Positions 1 through 8,500 are shown, numbered from the stretch's first letter. The stretch is 22,402 nt of DNA from Paracoccaceae bacterium (GCA_007134405.1 SLKW01000153.1:1-22402); one strand, 5' to 3'. The notes: generated from the sequence alone by a model not told the origin. Made by a program: numbers and translations.

Positions 1-1
1 G

Positions 2-163
2 GCGCGGGCGCTCGTCGATTACGCGCGGGGCCTTTCGGGGGCGATGATCGCCCTGACGACCCACGGCCGGTCGGGCTTTTCCGAGATCCTCGCCGGAAGC
101 GTGGCCCGCCAGATCATCCGCCTGGCGCCCTGTCCGGTGCTGGTCGTGCGGCCGGAGGAATAG
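2..163 (+). CDS. Universal stress protein (UspA family), C-terminal part only
   Basis: This is the 3' end of a gene whose start lies left of the window. The reading frame from base 2 gives 53 residues and ends at TAG 161-163. It carries the hallmark end of a UspA domain: a THGRSG segment of the nucleotide-binding loop, then GSVARQIIRLAPCPVLVVRP, where the G-S-V helix cap and the final CPVLVVRP strand are typical. UspA proteins are small cytoplasmic stress proteins; those with a G-2x-G-9x-G(S/T) motif bind ATP, and the piece seen here is consistent with that class. Whether the full protein has one or two Usp domains cannot be told. It is separated from gatC by about 70 bases and need not share its transcript. 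Confidence 0.9.
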   Translation, partial: ARALVDYARGLSGAMIALTTHGRSGFSEILAGSVARQIIRLAPCPVLVVRPEE

Positions 164-234
164 GCGGCCCGCATCGCTTGCAAGGTCCCCGGCGGAGGGA
201 TAAACCGCGCCCAGACCCGCAACCCGGAGGGCGC

Positions 235-525
235 ATGTCCGTCATCGATCTGGAAACCGCGCGCCGCGTGGCGAAACTCGCCCGCATCCGCGTGCCCGAG
301 GAGAACCTGCCGGCGCTGGCCGACGAACTGTCGCAGATCCTGACGTTCATGGAGCAATTGAACGAGGTCGATGTCGAGGGCGTGGAGCCGATGACCTCGG
401 TCACGCCGATGCGGCTGAAGCGGCGCGCCGATGTGGTCACCGAAGGCGGGATGCCCGCAAGGATCCTGTCGAACGCGCCCGATGCCCGCGAAGGGTTCTT
501 TGCCGTGCCGAAGGTGGTGGAATGA
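235..525 (+). CDS. gatC: Asp-tRNA(Asn)/Glu-tRNA(Gln) amidotransferase subunit C
   Basis: GatC is the small stabilising subunit of the GatCAB amidotransferase, which converts mischarged Glu-tRNA(Gln) and Asp-tRNA(Asn) to the amidated forms in the cytoplasm. The 96-residue product has the usual family length. It begins with the helical VAKLARIRV segment, followed by [21 protein letters not shown], and then the [20 protein letters not shown] stretch, all characteristic of GatC. I chose ATG 235 because a GGAGG lies just upstream (about 226-230) and because the family starts directly before the first helix; an in-frame start at 178 would add about 19 residues with no family counterpart. The stop overlaps the gatA start (ATGA, 522-525), so the two are translationally coupled. 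gatB is not in this window. Confidence 0.95.
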   Translation: MSVIDLETARRVAKLARIRVPEENLPALADELSQILTFMEQLNEVDVEGVEPMTSVTPMRLKRRADVVTEGGMPARILSNAPDAREGFFAVPKVVE

Positions 526-2003
526 CCGCGCTTAATGAGTTGACGATTTCCGAGGCGCGCGACGCGTTGCGCAAGGGCGAGGTGACCTCCGTCGCGCTGA
601 CCGAGGCGTGCCTCGGCGCGATCGACGCCGCCGGCGCGCTGAATGCCTTCGTGCACAAGACCCCAGAGATCGCGATGGAGCGCGCGAAGGCCGCCGACGC
701 CCGCCTGCAAGAGGGCGCACCCCCTGCGATGTGCGGTATTCCGGTCGGCATCAAGGATCTCTTCTGCACCGAAGGGGTCCCGAGCCAGGCGGCGAGCCGG
801 ATCCTGAACGGATTCCGCCCGGAGTACGAATCGACCGTCTCGGCCCAGCTGCGCGAGGCAGGCGCGGTGATGCTGGGCAAGCTGAACATGGACGAATTTG
901 CCATGGGGTCGTCCAATGAAACGGCTTGCTATGGCGCGGTGGTCAACCCCTGGAAGATTGATGACCGCAAGCTGACGCCGGGCGGGTCCTCGGGCGGCTC
1001 GGCCGCGGCGGTGGCAGCGAACCTCTGCCTCGGCGCGACCGGAACCGATACCGGCGGCTCGATCCGGCAGCCCGCGGCCTTCACCGGCACCGTCGGCGTG
1101 AAGCCCACTTACGGCCGTTGTTCGCGCTGGGGCATCATCGCCTTCGCCTCGTCACTCGACCAGGCCGGGCCGATGACCCGCACGGTACAGGATGCGGCGA
1201 TCATGCTTCAGGCGATGTGCGGGCATGACGCCAAGGACTCGACCTCGGCCGAATTGTCGGTGCCGGATTTCGAGGCGGCGCTGACCGGCGATATCCGCGG
1301 CAAGCGCATCGGCATCCCGCGGGAATACCGCATGGACGGCATGCCCGAGGAGATCGAGACACTCTGGTCGCAGGGCGCAGAGATGCTGCGCGACGCCGGC
1401 GCCGATATCGTCGACATCACCCTTCCCCACACGAAGTACGCGCTACCGGCTTATTACGTCATCGCACCGGCCGAGGCGTCATCGAACCTCGCCCGCTACG
1501 ATGGCGTGCGCTATGGGCACCGGGCAAAACTGTCACAGGGCGACGGCATCACCGAGATGTACGAAAAGACGCGCGCAGAGGGCTTCGGCCCCGAGGTGCA
1601 GCGACGCGTAATGATCGGCACCTACGTTTTGTCGGCAGGCTTCTACGACGCCTATTACAACCGCGCGCGCAGAGTCCGAGCGCTGATCAAACGCGACTTC
1701 GAGCAGGTCTTCGGCGATGGGATAGACGCGATCCTGACCCCCGCCACGCCGTCCTCCGCCTTTGGCCTGGGGGAAATGGCGGATGCCGACCCTGTCCAAA
1801 TGTATCTCAATGACGTGTTCACGGTGCCGGTGAACCTGGCCGGGTTGCCGGGGATCGCCCTGCCCGCGGGGCTCGACCGGAAGGGACTGCCGCTGGGGTT
1901 GCAGCTCATCGGCCAGCCCTGGGGCGAGGCCGAGCTCTTGAAGGTCGCACATGTTCTTGAACGCGCTGCGGGTTTCGTGGCCAAGCCCGAACGCTGGTGG
2001 TAA
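522..2003 (+). CDS. gatA: Asp-tRNA(Asn)/Glu-tRNA(Gln) amidotransferase subunit A
   Basis: GatA is the glutaminase subunit of GatCAB: it hydrolyses glutamine and passes the ammonia to GatB. The 493-residue protein is full length and belongs to the amidase-signature family. The Ser-cisSer-Lys triad is visible: Lys78 in VGIKDLF, Ser156 in the [10 protein letters not shown] motif and the nucleophile Ser180 in [12 protein letters not shown]. The GatA-type [13 protein letters not shown] motif (121-133) separates it from generic amidases. The C-terminal part has the expected [15 protein letters not shown] and [13 protein letters not shown] segments. It overlaps gatC by 4 bases. No defect is seen. 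Because GatB is required for activity, a distant gatB must be assumed, as in many alphaproteobacteria. Confidence 0.97.
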   Translation: MTALNELTISEARDALRKGEVTSVALTEACLGAIDAAGALNAFVHKTPEIAMERAKAADARLQEGAPPAMCGIPVGIKDLFCTEGVPSQAASRILNGFRPEYESTVSAQLREAGAVMLGKLNMDEFAMGSSNETACYGAVVNPWKIDDRKLTPGGSSGGSAAAVAANLCLGATGTDTGGSIRQPAAFTGTVGVKPTYGRCSRWGIIAFASSLDQAGPMTRTVQDAAIMLQAMCGHDAKDSTSAELSVPDFEAALTGDIRGKRIGIPREYRMDGMPEEIETLWSQGAEMLRDAGADIVDITLPHTKYALPAYYVIAPAEASSNLARYDGVRYGHRAKLSQGDGITEMYEKTRAEGFGPEVQRRVMIGTYVLSAGFYDAYYNRARRVRALIKRDFEQVFGDGIDAILTPATPSSAFGLGEMADADPVQMYLNDVFTVPVNLAGLPGIALPAGLDRKGLPLGLQLIGQPWGEAELLKVAHVLERAAGFVAKPERWW

Positions 2004-2023
2004 GACTCGTCACTATAGCAGGA

Positions 2024-2623
2024 ATGGACCGCAAGATGCGCCATCTCAAGATAATTGCCGCGGCAGGGCTTTTTCTCGCCGGATGTGGTGGGGTCAACCC
2101 TCCTCCGGCAGCGGTCGAGCCCGTACCGATCCGCAGCGACATCGCCGACCAGAACCGGTTCGTTCCGCCACCCGGTGGTTTCGCCGGCGCCTCGGCTGCG
2201 GCTGCTGCGAGCAGCGCACCGATGCAGGCCCCGATGCAGTGGACAATGGACGATCAGGAGGAGCGCGGCGCCACCGCCGGTTTCGTCCCGATCGACGGCA
2301 ATGGATTCGCCGCCGAGCCGACCGCCGCACCCCCCCGCAGCACTGCCGCCGCCCCCGCCGCCAGCGGGCCGAACATCGTGGAGTACGCGCTCAGTACTAC
2401 ACACAGGGTCGGCACCCCGCGGTATCGCCGTTCGAATCCGCTGCGCTGGCAGACATGGGAACGCAACTGCGCACGCTTCCCCACGCAGGATGCCGCGCAG
2501 GAAGCGTTTCTGGCCGCAGGCGGTCCCGAACGCGATCGAAACAACCTCGACCCCGATGGTGACGGCTTTGCCTGCTGGTGGGATCCCGAGCCGTTCCGCC
2601 GGGCCATGCGCGCCGGAGGATGA
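2024..2623 (+). CDS. Excalibur-domain lipoprotein
   Basis: A predicted periplasm-facing lipoprotein of about 199 residues. The N-terminus is a type II signal peptide: basic MDRKMRHLK, a short hydrophobic core and the lipobox LAGC with Cys21 as the lipidated residue. A low-complexity Ala/Pro-rich linker covers roughly residues 25-125. The C-terminus (about 145-190) matches the excalibur domain: two cysteines (148 and 184) flank a calcium-loop-like DPDGDG (176-181) followed by FACW. The domain is known as a putative extracellular calcium-binding module; the partner of this protein is unknown. ATG 2024 or ATG 2036 are both possible starts and both keep the signal peptide; a GTG at 1997 would overlap gatA and adds nothing useful. 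The stop overlaps the next gene's start (ATGA), suggesting co-expression with the amidase. Confidence 0.8.
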   Translation: MDRKMRHLKIIAAAGLFLAGCGGVNPPPAAVEPVPIRSDIADQNRFVPPPGGFAGASAAAAASSAPMQAPMQWTMDDQEERGATAGFVPIDGNGFAAEPTAAPPRSTAAAPAASGPNIVEYALSTTHRVGTPRYRRSNPLRWQTWERNCARFPTQDAAQEAFLAAGGPERDRNNLDPDGDGFACWWDPEPFRRAMRAGG

Positions 2624-3270
2624 TTCACCATCCGTCGCCCAATTACGGGCCGCGCCGCGGCGGTTTGCGGCCCGAGTTGGTGGTGCTCCATTATACCGAA
2701 ATGCCGGATGCCGCCTCCGCGCTGGCGCGCCTTTGCGCGCCTGAAGCGCAGGTTTCGGCGCATTACCTGATCGGCGCCGATGGGCAGGTCTGGCACCTGG
2801 TCTCGGAAGAGGCGCGCGCCTGGCACGCCGGCGCCGGCGAATGGGCCGGGCGCGGCGACGTCAACTCGCGCTCGATCGGGATTGAACTCGACAACGACGG
2901 CAAGAGCCCCTTTGCCGCCCCGCAAATGAGTGCGTTGGAGGCGCTGTTGCCGGACATCCTTGCGCGCTGGCAGATCAAACCCGAGGGCGTCATTGCACAT
3001 TCCGACCTTGCGCCGGAAAGGAAAAACGATCCCGGCCCGCGCTTCGACTGGCGGCGCCTCGCTCTGGAGGGACTGGCTGCCTGGCCCTGGACGCCGGGAA
3101 GTGAAGCATCGAACCTTCCCGAGGCCCTGGACCGGATAGGCTATCCACGCATAGCCCCGCACCTGCGCCTCGCCGCCTTCCGCCTTCGTTTCCGGCCACA
3201 TGCGGCAGGGCCGGAGGACGCGAATGATCGCGCACTCGCGGCTGGGCTCGCGGCTCGATGGAAAGGGTGA
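2620..3270 (+). CDS. N-acetylmuramoyl-L-alanine amidase (AmpD/Amidase_2 type)
   Basis: A zinc amidase of the Amidase_2/PGRP fold that cleaves the bond between N-acetylmuramic acid and L-alanine in peptidoglycan fragments. The 216-residue product starts MIHHPSPNYGPRR, a typical beginning of AmpD-like proteins of Rhodobacteraceae. The zinc ligands are visible as His24 (VLHYTEM), His127 (IAHSDLAP) and Asp137 (KNDPGPRFDW), with Lys135 and Glu89 (SIGIEL) at the positions of the AmpD catalytic pair. No export signal is seen, so a cytoplasmic muropeptide-recycling role is likely, although the gene is not next to ampE. ATG 2620 overlaps the lipoprotein stop; its GGAGG directly abuts the ATG, an unusually short spacing that suggests dependence on coupled translation. 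No transporter or beta-lactamase gene is adjacent. Confidence 0.92.
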   Translation: MIHHPSPNYGPRRGGLRPELVVLHYTEMPDAASALARLCAPEAQVSAHYLIGADGQVWHLVSEEARAWHAGAGEWAGRGDVNSRSIGIELDNDGKSPFAAPQMSALEALLPDILARWQIKPEGVIAHSDLAPERKNDPGPRFDWRRLALEGLAAWPWTPGSEASNLPEALDRIGYPRIAPHLRLAAFRLRFRPHAAGPEDANDRALAAGLAARWKG

Positions 3271-3419
3271 TCAGGAAAGTCGCAGCTCGCCGCGCTCCCG
3301 AGGCCCTTCATCGAAACGAGCGCGGCAGAACGCCCCATTCATGAGACCACTGGGCGGATTGCGCCTTTTCCGCCCTTACGGAGTGGCAAAGACCGCGCTC
3401 GAGGTTGGGGAAGCCTGCC
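3271..3419. other. Spacer between amidase and transposase remnant, with a 7-bp inverted repeat
   Basis: I see no gene here. The only structure is GGGCGGA (3352-3358) paired with TCCGCCC (3369-3375) around a 10-base loop. It lacks a T-run and could be a relic of the insertion-element end or a weak terminator for the amidase gene; neither can be decided from sequence alone. Confidence 0.35.
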
Positions 3420-4089
3420 ACGCGTCTGATCCGCGAAGCGGCGAGGGACGCGCTGGGGCGGGATGCCTTCCGCGCCGCGACGACGGCCGACTGCTACTGT
3501 CGCGCACCGCTGTGTCCGAACTGGGCGAGCAGCGCTGGCGGGACTACCAGGCCTTCGCCACACGCGATCTGAGCGAGCACGAGATCGTCTAAGCGATCGA
3601 GATCTGCGTTCCGCGCTCGACCGCGAGCGCTGCCGTTCGGCCGCTCTCTCGGGCGGATCGCGAGCGCGCCCTCACCACCGGATGCGTAACCTCGCCGCCG
3701 AGGTGCCCGAGGACATGTGGCCCGAGGTCAAGGCTCGCATCCAGGCCGTCTACCAGACTCCGAGCCGCGTTGAGGCCCGCGACTTGGCTAAGGGCGTCAT
3801 CGTTGACTACGGTAAGGAGTTACACTCCGCCGGCGCCTGCTTTCGAGACGACTCCGAAGCCAGCATCGCCCAGCTGCGCATACCCGTCACCCACCGCCGT
3901 GCATTCAGGACCAACAATCGCCTCGAATGCCTGGTCGTCGAACAGCGCCGTCGCCTCAGGATCATACCCAACACCTGGGGCGAGCGCCCTGAGGACCTCG
4001 ATGCCGAATGCACCGCCGCCGACACCGCCAAGTCAGCTTCCCAGCAGGCTCGCCTCACCACCGAATTTTCCGGCAGTTTCCGGACTTGA
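3420..4089 (+). pseudogene. Degenerate IS256-family transposase remnant
   Basis: Pieces of one transposase appear in order but in different frames. Positions 3420-3520 give TRLIREAARDALGRDAFRA and CYCRAPLCPN in one frame. A shift then leads to LGEQRWRDYQAFATRDLSEHEIV, which hits a stop at 3590-3592. The next recognisable stretch is AIEIC.PRS, after which another shift leads to RMRNLAAEVPEDMWPEVKARI, PVTHRRAFRTNNRLE and VVEQRRRLRIIPNTWGE, ending at TGA 4087-4089. Against IS256-family transposases as I know them, the stretch between EHEIV and AIEIC is missing, which would hold the first two acidic residues of the DDE centre. The C-terminal helical part is also shortened. The total is about 670 bp against roughly 1.2 kb for an intact gene. 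I could not define terminal inverted repeats or target duplications. Confidence 0.8.
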
Positions 4090-4340
4090 CCTGCTTCTCG
4101 TTTACATTTGTGTCTGATCGGGCGCTCGTATTGGATCTAGAACCGGAGGCAATAATAGGCTCGGTGTCCGCGATGCCATGGGCGACGTTACCAAGAACGA
4201 ATGCATGTCTATGCGGCGGCGCTCAGCAACTGCTACCTAGCGCCGTGAAAGTTGCCGCCACGACGCCTGACGCTGGACATTTGCACTCGTTCCCTTGCAG
4301 ATAGCGCGATCCGAAGCCAACCGCAGACGGACGCAGCGCC
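4090..4340. other. Intergenic stretch after the transposase remnant
   Basis: About 250 bases with no convincing reading frame. It includes a somewhat AT-richer patch near 4100-4160 with a GGATCTAGAACC sequence around 4133-4144. It separates the IS remnant from the hydrolase gene and presumably contains that gene's promoter, but I see no clear -35/-10 pair and no inverted repeat matching the other side of the remnant. Confidence 0.3.
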
Positions 4341-5207
4341 ATGCAGGACACAATAATCGCCGAAAGCACCGGCAGGAAACTTCTCCTGATCATTCTCGAT
4401 GGCGTGCCTTGGGCAAACTGGCGGCGCTATTTCGGCTGTCTGGAGGGCTGGGTCGCGGCGGGCGAGGCGCAGGTCTGGCGGATGCGCGCGGTGCTGCCGT
4501 CGATGTCGGGGCCGTGCTATGCCTCGATCCATACCGGCGAGCCGCCGCAGGTGCATGGGGTGCTGTCAAACGGGATGATCCACCGCGTGGTGCAGCCGGA
4601 TGTGTTCTCTCAGGTGCGCCTGGCCGGCGGCGTGACCGGCGCGGTGACCCATTCCTGGTGGTCCGAGCTTTTCAACCGTGCACCCTTCGACTGGCTGCGC
4701 GACATCGAATATGACGAGCCGGAGAGCAACAGCATCAACCACGGCCGGTTTCACACGATGACGGGCTATGACGACAGGAACCAGGCAACCCCCTGTGATG
4801 CTGATCTGTTCGCCACCCTCAGCATGCTTTGCAAGCGCCACGATCTGACTTACGGATTGCTGCATACCTGTACGCTGGATTCGATGGGCCATCGCTTTGG
4901 CCATGACTGCGCCGCAATGGACCATGCCTGCGCGCTCATGGATGCGATGCTAGCCGGGTTCCTGCCACGCTGGCGCGCGATGGGGTACGAAGTGATCGTC
5001 ACTGCCGATCACGGCCAGTCACAGCGCGGACACCATGGCGGCTCGGGCGAGGACCAGCGCGATTTCGCGCTCTACTACTTTGGACCAGCGAAAGGCCCTG
5101 CCCCGGGTACGGTTCTCGACCAGCTCTCCTTGGCACCGACCATACTGCACCGATTGGGCGCTCGGATCCCTGAGACCATGAAAAAGCCGGCGTTCTTGAG
5201 TGATTGA
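4341..5207 (+). CDS. Alkaline phosphatase superfamily hydrolase (phosphodiesterase/nucleotide pyrophosphatase-like)
   Basis: A 288-residue protein of the alkaline phosphatase/NPP superfamily, two-metal enzymes that hydrolyse phosphate mono- or diesters. The pattern of metal ligands is visible: Asp20 in LLIILDGVPW, a nucleophile candidate Ser56 (or Ser54) in LPSMSGPCYASIHTG, Asp180 and His184 in TLDSMGHRFGHD, Asp223-His224 in IVTADHGQ, and a later His232. The H-x-x-x-x-T-G-E segment after the nucleophile and the TADHG motif are typical of NPP-type members. There is no signal peptide, so a cytoplasmic location is likely. It stands alone between the transposase remnant and the TRAP operon, with over 200 bases on each side. 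The real substrate cannot be read; phosphonate, phosphoglycerate and nucleotide hydrolases share these motifs. The start has only a weak ribosome-binding site. Confidence 0.8.
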   Translation: MQDTIIAESTGRKLLLIILDGVPWANWRRYFGCLEGWVAAGEAQVWRMRAVLPSMSGPCYASIHTGEPPQVHGVLSNGMIHRVVQPDVFSQVRLAGGVTGAVTHSWWSELFNRAPFDWLRDIEYDEPESNSINHGRFHTMTGYDDRNQATPCDADLFATLSMLCKRHDLTYGLLHTCTLDSMGHRFGHDCAAMDHACALMDAMLAGFLPRWRAMGYEVIVTADHGQSQRGHHGGSGEDQRDFALYYFGPAKGPAPGTVLDQLSLAPTILHRLGARIPETMKKPAFLSD

Positions 5208-5344
5208 AGGCGTCGGGAATCGATTTCAATCGCGCCGGTGCATAGCGTTTTTCAAGGACGTCGGATGCAGAATGCGCGGCGCGTCGCCCGGCTGGCTTAT
5301 GACGGCGGGACTTCTGGACGCCAACGAAACTCCGCCCCCAGCGC

Positions 5345-5373
5345 TTGACCCCTATCGTCGGCGCTGCAAGGAT
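5345..5373 (+). promoter_or_regulatory. Candidate sigma-70 promoter of the TRAP operon
   Basis: TTGACC (5345-5350) is separated by 17 bases from AAGGAT (5368-5373), about 40 bases before the dctP start. The -35 matches five of six consensus positions; the -10 is weak, so this is a suggestion based on spacing and position. No operator repeat is obvious nearby. Confidence 0.3.
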
Positions 5374-5410
5374 AGCTTCAGGAAATAGTTCTGACAGGGG
5401 GATAGAAACG

Positions 5411-6493
5411 ATGAAACGTCGCGATATTCTGGGTAAGGGCGCGCTTGGCATGGGCGCGGTGGCCGTGGGAGCGAGCGCCGGATCGATGGCCGTCGCGCAG
5501 GAGCGCGTGCGCTGGCGCATGGCCACGCCGTGGCCCGCCGGTCCACTTCTGATCCAGGCGCCGCGCATCATGGCCGACCGTATCCGCGAACTGACCGACG
5601 GCAATTTCGACATCCAGGTCTACCAGGGCGGCGAACTGGTGCCGGCGCTGGAGACGCTGGACGCGGTGCAGCAGGGCATCGCCGAATGCGGACATGGCTG
5701 GGGGCCCTACTGGATCGGCAAGAACCCGGCCTTCGCGCTCGACGGTGGTATCCCGATGGGGATGAACAGCCGCCAGCACTATGCCTGGTTCTTCAACGCC
5801 GGCGGCAAGGAACTGCTGCACGAGCTATACGAGCGTTTCAACGTGATCGGCTGGCCGGCGGGTAATTGCGACTACCAGATGGGCGGATTCTTCCGCGAGG
5901 AGATCAACAGCCTCGACGACATCCAGGGTCTGCGCATCCGCATCGGCGGTCTGGGCGGCGAGATCCTCAGCCGCATGGGCGCCTCGACGCAGGTCATTGC
6001 CGGGGCCGAGATCTTCTCGGCGCTCGAACGCGGCGTGGTGGATGCCGCGGAATGGGTTGGTCCCTATGACGACGAGCAACTCGGCCTGCACGAGGTTGCG
6101 CCCTACTACTACTATCCCTCCTGGTGGGAACCGGGAACGCCGCTGTCGGTCTACGTGAACCTCGACCATTGGCAGGCGCTGCCCGACCAGTACCGCTCGG
6201 CCTTCGAGACCGCCGCGCGCGAGGTGAACCTGCTCCATATGGCGATGTACGACTACGAGAACACCAAGGCGCTGGAGCGGCTGCGCGAGCAGGGCGTGGA
6301 ACTGCGCGAATTCCCCACCGACGTGCTGGAGGAGGCCGAGCGCATCGCCGAGGAACTGTTCGAGGAATACGCGGCCGATTACGAGGACTGGAACCGCATC
6401 TGGAGCCACTACCGCGACTACCAGCAACGCTTCCGCGAAAGCTTCCGCACGATGGCGCACAGCTATTCCAGCTTCAACTACCGCGACAGCTGA
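5411..6493 (+). CDS. dctP: TRAP transporter substrate-binding protein, DctP family (TakP-like)
   Basis: This periplasmic binding protein delivers an organic acid to the DctQM permease. The 360-residue product has a Tat-type leader: MKRRDILGKG with a twin arginine, a hydrophobic Ala/Gly core and a likely AVA-Q cleavage near residue 30. The mature part resembles the alpha-keto-acid binder TakP: WPAGPLLIQAPRIMADRI, a Gln at 156, RIRIGGLGGEILSRMGAS with Arg177, and AAEWVGPYDD with Glu214-Trp215. As I recall from the Rhodobacter sphaeroides TakP structure, Gln, Arg and Glu-Trp at equivalent places contact the carboxylate and sodium. ATG 5411 was chosen because an AGGGGG lies about 10 bases upstream and the twin arginine follows at once. 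It is first in the dctPQM operon. The ligand is likely a 2-oxo acid or related carboxylate, by inference. Confidence 0.92.
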   Translation: MKRRDILGKGALGMGAVAVGASAGSMAVAQERVRWRMATPWPAGPLLIQAPRIMADRIRELTDGNFDIQVYQGGELVPALETLDAVQQGIAECGHGWGPYWIGKNPAFALDGGIPMGMNSRQHYAWFFNAGGKELLHELYERFNVIGWPAGNCDYQMGGFFREEINSLDDIQGLRIRIGGLGGEILSRMGASTQVIAGAEIFSALERGVVDAAEWVGPYDDEQLGLHEVAPYYYYPSWWEPGTPLSVYVNLDHWQALPDQYRSAFETAAREVNLLHMAMYDYENTKALERLREQGVELREFPTDVLEEAERIAEELFEEYAADYEDWNRIWSHYRDYQQRFRESFRTMAHSYSSFNYRDS

Positions 6494-6500
6494 CAAGATG

Positions 6501-6526
6501 GGCGCGGCGCCCCCATGCGCCGCGCC
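6501..6526 (+). promoter_or_regulatory. Perfect 10-bp RNA hairpin between dctP and dctQ
   Basis: GGCGCGGCGC (6501-6510) pairs perfectly with GCGCCGCGCC (6517-6526) around a CCCCAT loop, only 8 bases after the dctP stop. No T-run follows, so it is not a clear intrinsic terminator. Such a hairpin can protect the upstream message from 3' decay or partly attenuate, keeping binding protein in excess over permease. Confidence 0.6.
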
Positions 6527-6600
6527 TGCACCCTGAAAGCCGGGCCTGAGAGCAGCGGGCCCCGAAAGCCGGGAGGCGCCGCGCCCGGCCCGGAGACACG

Positions 6601-7167
6601 ATGCACGCACTTCTCAAGCTCGCGCGCCTGATCGACGCCATCAATGGCGTGATCGGCCGCGCGGTCTACTGGCTTGTCCTCGCTATGGTGCTGGTCGGTG
6701 CCTACAATTCGATCGCGCGCTATTCGGGCCGCTATTTCGGCATGAACCTTACCCACAACATGCTGCTCGAGACGCAGTGGTACCTGTTCTCGATCGTGTT
6801 CCTGTTCATGGCTGCTTACGCGCTGAACCGGGATGCGCATGTGCGCGTCGACATCCTGTTTTCACGCGCGAGTCCCCGCACCCAGGCGATCATCGACCTG
6901 ATCGGCACACTCGTCTTCCTGATCCCGTTCTGCATCCTGATCATCTACATGTCGCGCAACTTCGTCACCCAGTCGATCGCCATCCTGGAACGCTCGCCCG
7001 ATCCCGGCGGCCTGCCGCGCTGGCCGATCAAGCTTGCGATACCGATCGCCTTCGTTCTGCTTGCGCTGCAGGGAGTAAGTCAGGCGATCAAGGCCGCCGC
7101 CGTCCTGGCCGGCATCCTGCCGCAGCACCGGGATACCGAAACCGAGGCCGGCAAGGTGGAGATCTGA
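6601..7167 (+). CDS. dctQ: TRAP transporter small permease (DctQ family)
   Basis: The small integral-membrane subunit of a tripartite sodium-coupled transporter. The 188 residues show four hydrophobic segments, at about 20-38, 58-75, 97-117 and 142-160, the expected DctQ layout. The family signature is present: LLETQWYLFSIVFLFMAAYA followed by the NRDAHVRVDIL stretch (76-86). A GGAG precedes ATG 6601. The dctM start lies one base after its stop, so DctQ and DctM are translated in close coupling, in line with their permanent association in the membrane. The short charged C-terminal tail (HRDTETEAGKVEI) is ordinary. Confidence 0.93.
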   Translation: MHALLKLARLIDAINGVIGRAVYWLVLAMVLVGAYNSIARYSGRYFGMNLTHNMLLETQWYLFSIVFLFMAAYALNRDAHVRVDILFSRASPRTQAIIDLIGTLVFLIPFCILIIYMSRNFVTQSIAILERSPDPGGLPRWPIKLAIPIAFVLLALQGVSQAIKAAAVLAGILPQHRDTETEAGKVEI

Positions 7168-7168
7168 A

Positions 7169-8500
7169 ATGGTGGAAGGCTGGCTCGGCCTCGCGATGTT
7201 CGGCGCTGTCATGGCGCTCATTTTCACGGGTTATCCGGTTGCCTTCTCGCTGGCCGGGGTCACGCTGATCTTCGCCGCCATCGGTGTCATGGTGGGCGAA
7301 TTCTCGTGGGTGTTCCTGCAGGCATTGCCGCTGCGGGTCTACGGCGTCATGCAGAACTTCACCTTGCTGGCGGTGCCGTTCTTCATCTTCATGGGCATGG
7401 TTCTGGAACGCGCGCGGCTGGCCGAGGACCTCCTGCACACGGCCGGGCTTCTCTTCGGGACCATGCGCGGCGGACTTGCGATCGCGGTGATCGCCGTGGG
7501 GACGCTGCTAGCGGCGACCACCGGGGTTGTGGGCGCGACGGTGGTGGCGATGGGCCTCATTTCGTTGCCGGTGATGCTGCGCTACGGCTACAGCCAGAGC
7601 CTGTCCACCGGGGTGATCGCGACCGCCGGGACGCTGGGGCAGATCGTACCGCCCAGCATCATCCTGATCGTCCTTGGCGACCAGCTGGGCATCTCAGTGG
7701 GGCAGCTTTTCATGGCCGCGCTGCTGCCGGGGATGATGCTGGCGGTGATGTACATGGTCTACGTTGCGGTGATTGCCTGGTGGCGGCCGGAACTGGCCCC
7801 GGCGCTGCCGCGCGAGGAACTGGGCCATGTGCAAGGCTGGGCGATGGCGTTGCGCGTTCTGCGGGTGATGATCCCGCCGCTGGTGCTGATCCTGGCCGTG
7901 CTGGGGTCGATCTTCGCGGGGATCGCGACGCCGACCGAGGCGGGCTCGATCGGGGCGCTCGGGGCGCTGCTGCTGGCGGCGGCCAACAGGCGGCTGTCGC
8001 TCAAGGTCCTGCGCGAAAGCATGGACCAGACGGCGCGGCTGACCAGCATGGTGATGCTCATCCTCGTCGCGGCGAGCGCATTCGCGCTTGTCTTCCGCGG
8101 TCTCGACGGCGACTGGATCGTGCGCGACATCCTCACCGGCCTGCCCGGCGGGGCGATGGGCTTCGTCATCTTCTCCATGGTGCTGATCTTCATCATGGGG
8201 TTCTTCATCGACTTCTTCGAGATCGTGTTCATCGTGGTGCCGATCCTTCTGCCCGCGGCACATGCGCTGGGAGTCGACATGCTCTGGTTCGGCATCCTGA
8301 TCGCGATCAACCTTCAGACCTCGTATCTGACGCCACCCTTCGGCTTCGCGCTCTTCTATCTGCGCGGCGTGACACCGAAAGAGGTTCCCACCTGGGAGAT
8401 CTACAGGGGCGTCGTACCCTTCGTCCTGATCCAGATCCTGGCCTTCGTGATCTTGATGATGCAGCCAGGGATCGTGAATTTCCTGCCGGACATGCGATAG
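7169..8500 (+). CDS. dctM: TRAP transporter large permease (DctM family)
   Basis: The transport subunit of the TRAP system, moving the bound organic acid inwards with sodium. The 443-residue protein is full length and strongly hydrophobic throughout, fitting the usual 11-12 membrane segments. Family stretches include GYPVAFSLAGVTLIFA near the N-terminus, NFTLLAVPFFIFMGMVLERA, TAGTLGQIVPPSIILIVLGD (a re-entrant-loop motif), GIATPTEAGSIGALGALLL, FFIDFFEIVFIVVPILLP and NLQTSYLTPPFGFALFYLRG. These are typical of the DctM subgroup that works with TakP-like binding proteins. The Shine-Dalgarno sequence AAGGTGGAG lies inside the end of dctQ. The gene closes the operon; a GC-rich hairpin follows about 40 bases after the stop. 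Confidence 0.95.
   Translation: MVEGWLGLAMFGAVMALIFTGYPVAFSLAGVTLIFAAIGVMVGEFSWVFLQALPLRVYGVMQNFTLLAVPFFIFMGMVLERARLAEDLLHTAGLLFGTMRGGLAIAVIAVGTLLAATTGVVGATVVAMGLISLPVMLRYGYSQSLSTGVIATAGTLGQIVPPSIILIVLGDQLGISVGQLFMAALLPGMMLAVMYMVYVAVIAWWRPELAPALPREELGHVQGWAMALRVLRVMIPPLVLILAVLGSIFAGIATPTEAGSIGALGALLLAAANRRLSLKVLRESMDQTARLTSMVMLILVAASAFALVFRGLDGDWIVRDILTGLPGGAMGFVIFSMVLIFIMGFFIDFFEIVFIVVPILLPAAHALGVDMLWFGILIAINLQTSYLTPPFGFALFYLRGVTPKEVPTWEIYRGVVPFVLIQILAFVILMMQPGIVNFLPDMR

Noticed and set aside
2578..2619. Upstream GTG start for the amidase
   Set aside because: Adds 14 residues lying within the lipoprotein gene; the family begins at MIHHPSPN and the ATGA overlap fits operon style.
3271..4340. 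Terminal inverted repeats or target-site duplication of the IS256 remnant
   Set aside because: I compared the right end near 4060-4110 with sequence left of 3420 and found no convincing inverted match; the ends seem eroded.
5200..5388. Small frame of 62 codons between the phosphatase-like gene and dctP
   Set aside because: No ribosome-binding site, no recognisable motif, and it runs over the candidate TRAP promoter.
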